Below are positions 59,555 to 64,000 of a DNA stretch of 64,000 bases, one piece after another. Made by a program: the position numbers and the translations under genes. The DNA is from Pseudomonas multiresinivorans (GTDB lineage: Bacteria > Pseudomonadota > Gammaproteobacteria > Pseudomonadales > Pseudomonadaceae): positions 4,960,001-5,024,000 of the forward strand of contig NZ_CP048833.1 of the NCBI RefSeq assembly GCF_012971725.1, given 5' to 3'. Position 1 is the first letter of the stretch. Every line of letters begins with the position of its first letter. The notes under the pieces are model-generated. The model had not been told where the DNA came from, did no database searches, and saw only the letters and a list, made by a program, of their open reading frames with translations.

Positions 59555-59651
59555 GCGCGAATACCCCCGTGGCATTGCTTTTAGTTGTGCACAGAGCATA
59601 GTCAGCCGAAGGGGTTTCGCGTCGGCATTCACCGCCGAAGTGACTGAAAAT

Positions 59652-60113
59652 TCAGCCGAAGAATCGCTTCATCGAGCGCGACAGCCAGCCACCGTGGCTC
59701 TGGTCGCGGGTCAGCTCGTGCATGCTGGCCATCACCGACTCCACGTAGTTGGCGTCGTCATTGCGGATATGGTTGAACAGCCAGCGTCCGAGCAGGCCCT
59801 TGAGTTCCTCGGCGACGTCCTCGCCGGCGTCGAAGCGCTGGCGGTAGTCGGAAACGCGCTTGATGAAGAGTTCGTGGACCTTCTTGTGCGCACGGGTGAA
59901 CTGGTAGCCGGAATCCTCCAGCAGCGTCTCCTCGAAGGCGAAGTGCGAGATGGTGTAGTCGACCAGTTCCTCGATCACGCCGCCGAGCATGGCTCGGTCG
60001 TGATGGGCCTGGGCCTCGTGCAGCTGGTTGATCATTTCGACGATGCGTTTGTGCTGCGCGTCGATCACTCCGATCCCGGTGTCGAGATCCGCCTGCCAGA
60101 CCAGATAGGCCAT
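59652..60113 (-). CDS. Bacteriohemerythrin
   Basis: This 153-residue protein has a di-iron oxygen-binding four-helix bundle. All seven ligands are visible: His21, His57, Glu61, His76, His80, His115 and Asp120, in the motifs DAQHKR, HFAFEE, HKKVHELF and HIRNDD. Such proteins sense or store O2 and in Pseudomonas relate to microaerobic growth or motility. ATG 60113 (MAYLVWQADLDTG) is the family start. It is the first of two leftward genes, followed by the Cache protein. Confidence 0.93.
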   Translation of the reverse strand: MAYLVWQADLDTGIGVIDAQHKRIVEMINQLHEAQAHHDRAMLGGVIEELVDYTISHFAFEETLLEDSGYQFTRAHKKVHELFIKRVSDYRQRFDAGEDVAEELKGLLGRWLFNHIRNDDANYVESVMASMHELTRDQSHGGWLSRSMKRFFG

Positions 60114-60331
60114 CTTTCCCCTCCCCACGCCGGGCGACGACACTGCCTGCCGCTCGCGCCCGGCCACATCGGTACGTCCCGCATGGCAGCCCGTCCAGAT
60201 TAGGGAGGGCGACAAAACGCCGCCATGATGCTGGTCAACCCCAAAGCGCCGGAATCCGCGGTTTAGAGCGGTTTTTCGGATTCATCTGATGGCAAATTGC
60301 CGGCTTTCAGTGCCAAGGCGCGGTTCGACCT

Positions 60332-60408
60332 GTAGGAGCGAGCTTGCTCGCGAACCGTCCAACGCCAGCGTGGCCGGGTAATTTGTTCGCGAGCAAGCTC
60401 GCTCCTAC
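60332..60408. repeat. REP pair (GTAGGAGCGAG type)
   Basis: This is an inverted pair between the hemerythrin start and the GST stop. Confidence 0.9.
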
Positions 60409-60428
60409 AAAAAGCTCGGCGCACAACG

Positions 60429-60460
60429 AAAAACGCCGCTTCCAGGGAAGCGGCGTTTTC
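60429..60460 (-). terminator. Terminator of the GST operon
   Basis: The stem AAACGCCGCTTCC / GGAAGCGGCGTTT with A and T runs lies 18-50 bases past the GST stop. Confidence 0.9.
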
Positions 60461-60478
60461 AATGGCCGGGCGTGATGC

Positions 60479-61081
60479 TCAGTCCTGCATCCCCACGTGC
60501 CGCGGATGGTCCGCCACCCGCGCCAGCCAGGCATTGATCGCCGGGAAGTTCGACAGGTCGAAGCCGCCCTGGTGCGCCACATGGGTGTAGGCATACAGGG
60601 TGATGTCGGCGATGGAGTACTGGTCCCCCACCAGGTAAGGCGTCTGCTGCAGCTGCTTTTCCATCACCTTCAGCGCCTTGTAACCGCCCTTCTGGCAGCG
60701 CGCGTATTCCTCGCGGCGCTCTTCGGGCAGGCCCAGGTAGAACTCGATGAAACGCGCCACCGCCACGTAGGGCTCATGGCTGTATTGCTCGAAGAACTGC
60801 CATTGCAGCACCTGGGTGCGCAGGCGCGGCTCACGCGGCAGGAGATCGCTGCCATCGGCGAGGAAGTTGAGGATGGCGTTGGACTCCCACAGGCAGGTGC
60901 CATCTTCCAGCTGCAGCACAGGCACCTTGCCGTTGGGGTTCATCGCCAGGAACTCGGCGGTCTGCGTCTCGCCCTTGAGGATATCGATCTCGCGCCACTG
61001 GTAAGGCAGGCCGAGCAGGTGCAGGGCCAGCTTAACCTTGTAGCAGTTGCCGGACAGTCGATCGCCGTAGACGGTGTACAT
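60479..61081 (-). CDS. Glutathione S-transferase family protein
   Basis: This is a 200-residue cytosolic GST with the thioredoxin-like N-domain (SGNCYKVKLALHLLGL; cis-proline in GKVPVLQLEDG; ES pair in LWESNAILNFLA) and the helical C-domain ending DLSNFPAINAWLARV. A serine/cysteine at the start (Ser-Gly-Asn-Cys) places it in the beta- or nu-like bacterial classes. ATG 61081 has GAGGAG six bases upstream; ATG 61087 would leave no spacing. It follows the aminotransferase gene by ten bases, suggesting an operon. Confidence 0.9.
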   Translation of the reverse strand: MYTVYGDRLSGNCYKVKLALHLLGLPYQWREIDILKGETQTAEFLAMNPNGKVPVLQLEDGTCLWESNAILNFLADGSDLLPREPRLRTQVLQWQFFEQYSHEPYVAVARFIEFYLGLPEERREEYARCQKGGYKALKVMEKQLQQTPYLVGDQYSIADITLYAYTHVAHQGGFDLSNFPAINAWLARVADHPRHVGMQD

Positions 61082-61091
61082 GCTCATCTCC

Positions 61092-62249
61092 TCATTGGGC
61101 CTGGGCTTCGCGGATGACCGTCGCCAGGCGGCGCAAACCTTCGCCGGCACGTTCCGGCGCCACGTGGCTGAAGTTAAGCCGCAAATAGCCGGGATTGGCA
61201 TCCGGTTGCGTGAAGAAAGGCTCGCCCGGCATGAAGGCCACGTTCTGCGCCAACGCCGCGTCCAGCAGTGTACGGGTATCCAGCGGCTGCTTGAGCTTGA
61301 GCCAGAAGAACAAGCCGCCCTGGGGCACATTCCACTCCGCCAGCTCGGCGAAATGCTCCTCCAGTTGCTGCTGCATGGCGTCGCGGCGAATGCGATAGAA
61401 ATCGCGCAGCTCGGCCAGGTGGCCGCGATAGGCCTCGGTGCCGAACCATTGCAGTGCCTGCCACTGGCCGACGCGGTTGGTATGCAGGTCGGCGGACTGC
61501 TTCAGGCGCAGCAGGTGCGGGAACAGGTCCGGCGTGGCGATCAGGAAGCCCACGCGCAGCCCCGGCAACAGCGTCTTGGAGACGGTGCCGGTGTAGATCC
61601 AGCTGGATTTCTTCAGGCGGCTGACCAGCGGGGTCGCGGCGCCCGCATCGAACACCAGCTCGCGGTAAGGCTCGTCCTCGATCAGGGTCACGCCGAACTC
61701 GTCGAGCACGGCGGCCACCTCGTCGCGGCGCTGCTCGCTGTAGCGCACGCCGGACGGGTTCTGGAAAGTCGGGATCAGGTAGGCGAAGGCCGGCTTGCTG
61801 GTCTGCAGGCGCTGGCGCAGCGCGGCGACATCCGGGCCCTCGGCGCCCAGCGGTACGGTCAGGCAGTTCGCGCCGAACAGCTGGAAGGCCTGCAGCGCGG
61901 CGAGATAGGTCGGTGCTTCAAGCAATACCTCGGTACCCGGATCGATGAACAGCTTGCTGGCCAGGTCCAGCGTCTGCTGCGAACCGCTGACGATCAATAC
62001 CTGGCTCGCTTCGCAGGGCACGCCCAACGCTCGCGCCTCGGCGGCGATGGCCTCGCGCAGCGCCGGCTCCCCTTCGCTCATGCCGTACTGGCCCATGCTC
62101 GCCGGCATGTCGTCCCAGTTCACCTTCGGCAACATCGGCTCGGCGGGCAGGCCGCCGGCAAAGGACATCACCTCCGGGCGCTGCGCCGCGGCGAGGATTT
62201 CACGGATCAGAGAGCTTTTCAGTCGGGCGATGCGTTCGGAGAAGGCCAT
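61092..62249 (-). CDS. PLP-dependent aminotransferase, class I (2-aminoadipate / MocR-like type)
   Basis: This is a 385-residue fold-type I aminotransferase. PLP phosphate contacts are in VSGSQQTLDLASKLF near residue 85, the aspartate is in LIEDEPYRELVF near residue 195, and the Schiff-base lysine is in TGTVSKTLLPGLRVGF near residue 230. The sequence resembles the LysN/MocR catalytic group without the GntR domain. The substrate is probably an amino acid with a 2-keto acceptor. ATG 62249 (MAFSERIARLK) is preferred to the frame open to 62288. It is divergent from a MarR gene. Confidence 0.92.
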   Translation of the reverse strand: MAFSERIARLKSSLIREILAAAQRPEVMSFAGGLPAEPMLPKVNWDDMPASMGQYGMSEGEPALREAIAAEARALGVPCEASQVLIVSGSQQTLDLASKLFIDPGTEVLLEAPTYLAALQAFQLFGANCLTVPLGAEGPDVAALRQRLQTSKPAFAYLIPTFQNPSGVRYSEQRRDEVAAVLDEFGVTLIEDEPYRELVFDAGAATPLVSRLKKSSWIYTGTVSKTLLPGLRVGFLIATPDLFPHLLRLKQSADLHTNRVGQWQALQWFGTEAYRGHLAELRDFYRIRRDAMQQQLEEHFAELAEWNVPQGGLFFWLKLKQPLDTRTLLDAALAQNVAFMPGEPFFTQPDANPGYLRLNFSHVAPERAGEGLRRLATVIREAQAQ

Positions 62250-62283
62250 GGGGGTCACCGGTAGCGGGAGCACGGAAGAATGA

Positions 62284-62298
62284 GTCAAACTGCTTGAC
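62284..62298. promoter_or_regulatory. Inverted repeat GTCAA / TTGAC
   Basis: GTCAA and TTGAC flank ACTGC in the 82-base divergent region between the aminotransferase and MarR genes. The TTGAC could also be a -35 element of one gene, so it may be an operator overlapping a promoter. Confidence 0.45.
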
Positions 62299-62331
62299 CG
62301 AAGCTACGACGCCCGGGACGGATACGTCAAT

Positions 62332-62772
62332 ATGCCTGACCTAACAAAAAACAGCCTGCAACTCGAAGCGATCCAGGCCTTCTTCTACAGCTACCGGGCC
62401 TTCACCGCGAAACCCGACGAGATGCTCGCCCGTCGCGGGCTGAGCCGGGTGCACCACCGCATCCTGTTCTTCATCGCGCGCAATCCGGGACTGAGCGTCA
62501 GCCAGCTGCTGGCCGCCCTGGGCGTGACCAAGCAGGCGCTGAACGTGCCGCTGCGCCAGTTGCTCGAGCGCGAACTGATCCGCAGCGAAGCCTGCGACAA
62601 CGACAAGCGCCGGCGCCTGCTGGAGCTGACGGGCGAAGGCGGCAAGCTGGAAAAGGCCCTGCGCCGCGAGCAGGAACGCTTGCTGCAGCGCGCCTTCGGC
62701 GAGGCCGGAGAAGAAGCGGTGAAAGGCTGGCTGGCAGTGAACCAGGCTATCGCCCACACGCAGGACGACTAG
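62332..62772 (+). CDS. MarR-family transcriptional regulator
   Basis: This is a 146-residue winged-helix regulator with the recognition helix in LGVTKQALNVPLRQLLERELI near residue 65 and the wing DKRRRLLELTGEG. It is divergent from the aminotransferase-GST operon and therefore its likely regulator. It overlaps the last bases of the convergent membrane protein gene. Confidence 0.92.
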   Translation: MPDLTKNSLQLEAIQAFFYSYRAFTAKPDEMLARRGLSRVHHRILFFIARNPGLSVSQLLAALGVTKQALNVPLRQLLERELIRSEACDNDKRRRLLELTGEGGKLEKALRREQERLLQRAFGEAGEEAVKGWLAVNQAIAHTQDD

Positions 62773-63410
62773 CGGGCAGTCCCCTCCAGCTCGCGAGCGG
62801 CACGCAGGAACATCAGCGCCAGCGGCAGCAGGCTGGCCATCGCCAGCGCGGTGCCGGGCAGGAACAGCAGGACACTGAGCAGGCACACGCCTGACGTGAC
62901 CTCCAACCAGCCCATGACCTTCACCGATGGGTACGGCAGTTCGATCTTCAACAGACGGATGCCATACCAGAGGGTGACGATGCCGGTGGGCACGAACAGG
63001 CCCATGAAGCCCATCAGCGCACCATTGAATTCGCCGCTGAGCTGCTCATCGAAGATCAGGCTGTAGACCTGCATCACCAGCGCTATGGCGATCGACAGCC
63101 GCACGGGCCAACCCAGCCCGCGGGCGTTGAAGCGATCCTCGAGAAAATTGCGGGTGCGCCACAGCAGGAAGCAGCCGAGCACCGTGCTGAGCACACCGAT
63201 CCAGAGTTCGTAGCGTTGCCAGGTGGTCGATTCATGCACCGCGGCCGCGAAGGACAGGACGAACAGCACCACATTGCACAGCAGCAGCGCCAGGCTCAGG
63301 CCACCGAGCAGGCGCAGGTGGCCTGGGTTCCAGCGCCCGGCGAGGAATGCCCCCGGAGCGCTCTGATCCACCAGCTCGACCTTGGGGGCGGCGTAGGGAT
63401 TCTGTTCCAT
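62769..63410 (-). CDS. Hypothetical multi-pass membrane protein
   Basis: This is a 213-residue protein with an unusual soluble start (MEQNPYAAPKVELVDQ, a common prefix in bacterial DUF-type membrane proteins), then five to six membrane segments (including LGGLSLALLLCNVVLFVL, LSTVLGCFLLW, LIFDEQ.. MGFMGLFVPTGIVTLWYG and LLSVLLFLPGTALAMASLL). No family is recognised. It is convergent with the MarR gene, sharing four bases. Confidence 0.75.
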   Translation of the reverse strand: MEQNPYAAPKVELVDQSAPGAFLAGRWNPGHLRLLGGLSLALLLCNVVLFVLSFAAAVHESTTWQRYELWIGVLSTVLGCFLLWRTRNFLEDRFNARGLGWPVRLSIAIALVMQVYSLIFDEQLSGEFNGALMGFMGLFVPTGIVTLWYGIRLLKIELPYPSVKVMGWLEVTSGVCLLSVLLFLPGTALAMASLLPLALMFLRAARELEGTAR

Positions 63411-63578
63411 GGTGGCGAACTTCCATCAGTTGTACGGCTCTCCCGCACCATACCGGCGCACTTCCGCGCATGCCACTGCCGCTCGTACTGTACGGGCCAC
63501 TCGGCGGCTGGCTGTTATGGGACAGCCCCGCGTTGGCAGGATTAGTCTGGTTCCAATTGAGATCCTGCGTGGGGCGAG

Positions 63579-63624
63579 CCCTCTCCCTAACCCTCTCCCT
63601 TCAGGGAGAGGGTTAGGGAGAGGG
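63579..63624. repeat. Perfect 46-base palindrome of the CCCTCTCCC family
   Basis: Two 21-base arms (each containing two CCCTCTCCC or GGGAGAGGG blocks joined by TAA or TTA) are fully complementary around a TTCA loop. It is the longest and most perfect member of the repeat family in this window. Confidence 0.9.
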
Positions 63625-63683
63625 ATACCCCCGGCGCAAAGCTCCAGAAAAAGTAGCTCCCAGAACAAGACCGGTACCCCACC

Positions 63684-64000
63684 ATGCCCCTCGAACTCCT
63701 CGGCGCCTTCGTGCTGTTCGCCTTCGTCACCTCCATCACCCCCGGCCCCAACAACATGATGCTGCTGGCCTCGGGCGTGAACTTCGGCGTGCGCCGCACC
63801 ATTCCGCACATGCTCGGCATCAGCATCGGCTTCCTGCTGCTGGTGGTCGCCGTGGGCCTGGGCCTGCACCAGCTGTTCGAGCGCTTCCCGGCGACCTACA
63901 CGGCGCTGCGCTACGCCGGAGGCGCCTACCTGTTGTACCTGGCATGGAAGATTGCCCGCTCCGGCGCGCCCGAAGCGAAAGGCGAGAACGCCGCCAAACC
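63684..64000 (+). CDS. LysE/RhtB-family amino acid exporter, 3' end beyond window
   Basis: The open frame runs off the right edge. The first 105 residues contain the LysE signature: an N-terminal hydrophobic helix, the conserved VTSITPGPNNMMLL near residue 15, SGVNFGVRRTIPHMLGISIGF, and AGGAYLLYLAWKI near residue 80. ATG 63684 begins MPLELLGAFVL. The family exports amino acids or their derivatives. The palindrome at 63579 lies 59 bases upstream. Confidence 0.92.
   Translation, partial: MPLELLGAFVLFAFVTSITPGPNNMMLLASGVNFGVRRTIPHMLGISIGFLLLVVAVGLGLHQLFERFPATYTALRYAGGAYLLYLAWKIARSGAPEAKGENAAK

Overview
This 64 kb window is chromosomal DNA from a high-GC Pseudomonas. I infer the P. aeruginosa / P. 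nitroreducens / P. citronellolis side of the genus. The reasons are gene content and order (pabB-thrH-cysH-cysB; speE-alkA; mtnC-mtnD-mtnB-transporter-aroC; prmB-isochorismatase-Smr-folE-hemerythrin, all of which I recall as P. aeruginosa-like neighbourhoods), Pseudomonas-type REP elements, and strong G/C third-position bias. That bias creates many long shadow frames, which I have left out. I see no tRNA, rRNA, CRISPR array, insertion sequence, prophage or integrase. The window is core chromosome with a few accessory catabolic operons. About 65 genes are supported. The first (a MalT/LuxR-type ATPase regulator, leftward) and the last (a LysE-type exporter, rightward) run off the edges.

Layout. 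1-6.2 kb: large regulator, pabB (folate), thrH (serine/homoserine phosphotransferase), cysH (sulfate assimilation) and a CxxC protein. 6.3-10.7 kb: cysB, a universal stress protein, an operon of thioredoxin-like protein / ketopantoate reductase-like protein / 5'-nucleotidase, and a divergent PilZ protein whose start codon overlaps its neighbour's. 10.9-16.7 kb: DAHP synthase, a GNAT protein, a lipidation-free membrane-anchored DUF945-like protein, a crotonase, a small secreted protein and a CorA-type transporter. 16.8-23.5 kb: a class I amidotransferase, an isochorismatase-fold protein, a FadB/FadA-like beta-oxidation pair, a 32-residue membrane peptide and a c-type cytochrome. 23.7-27.7 kb: the Anbu (ancestral proteasome-like) operon of Anbu, transglutaminase-like protein, alpha-E protein and circularly permuted ATP-grasp. 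28.1-33.9 kb: a complete ydcSTUV-patD polyamine / gamma-aminobutyraldehyde operon. 34-41.4 kb: an amidotransferase, an RraB-like protein, a VIT-like membrane protein, a Baeyer-Villiger monooxygenase / esterase / SDR operon with a divergent AraC regulator, and a TauE-type exporter. 41.7-52.9 kb: an LtaS/OpgB-like enzyme, speE, a DNA-alkylation repair group (alkA, ogt and a second methyltransferase), a TetR / DHFR-like pair, methionine salvage mtnC-mtnD-mtnB with an MFS transporter, and aroC. 53-64 kb: a hydrolase, a tail-anchored protein, prmB, a second isochorismatase-fold protein, an Smr protein, folE, a tandem-Cache periplasmic protein, a hemerythrin, a GST, an aminotransferase with a divergent MarR regulator, a membrane protein and a LysE exporter.

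Functional links: DAHP synthase, aroC and pabB feed and tap the shikimate/chorismate route. SpeE makes methylthioadenosine, which mtnB/C/D help recycle. CysH and its regulator CysB flank a small CxxC protein. Intergenic space is densely occupied by at least four repeat families: paired REPs built on GTAGGAGCGAG, a GCGGAC-type variant, a GTAGGGCGCAT type, and CCCTCTCCC/GGGAGAGGG palindromes. The last family punctuates the ydc operon internally. The most interesting items are the Anbu cluster, the AraC direct repeats beside the monooxygenase operon, the nested-hairpin REP variants, the overlapping head-to-head start codons at 10.3 kb, and the stand-alone tandem-Cache protein.
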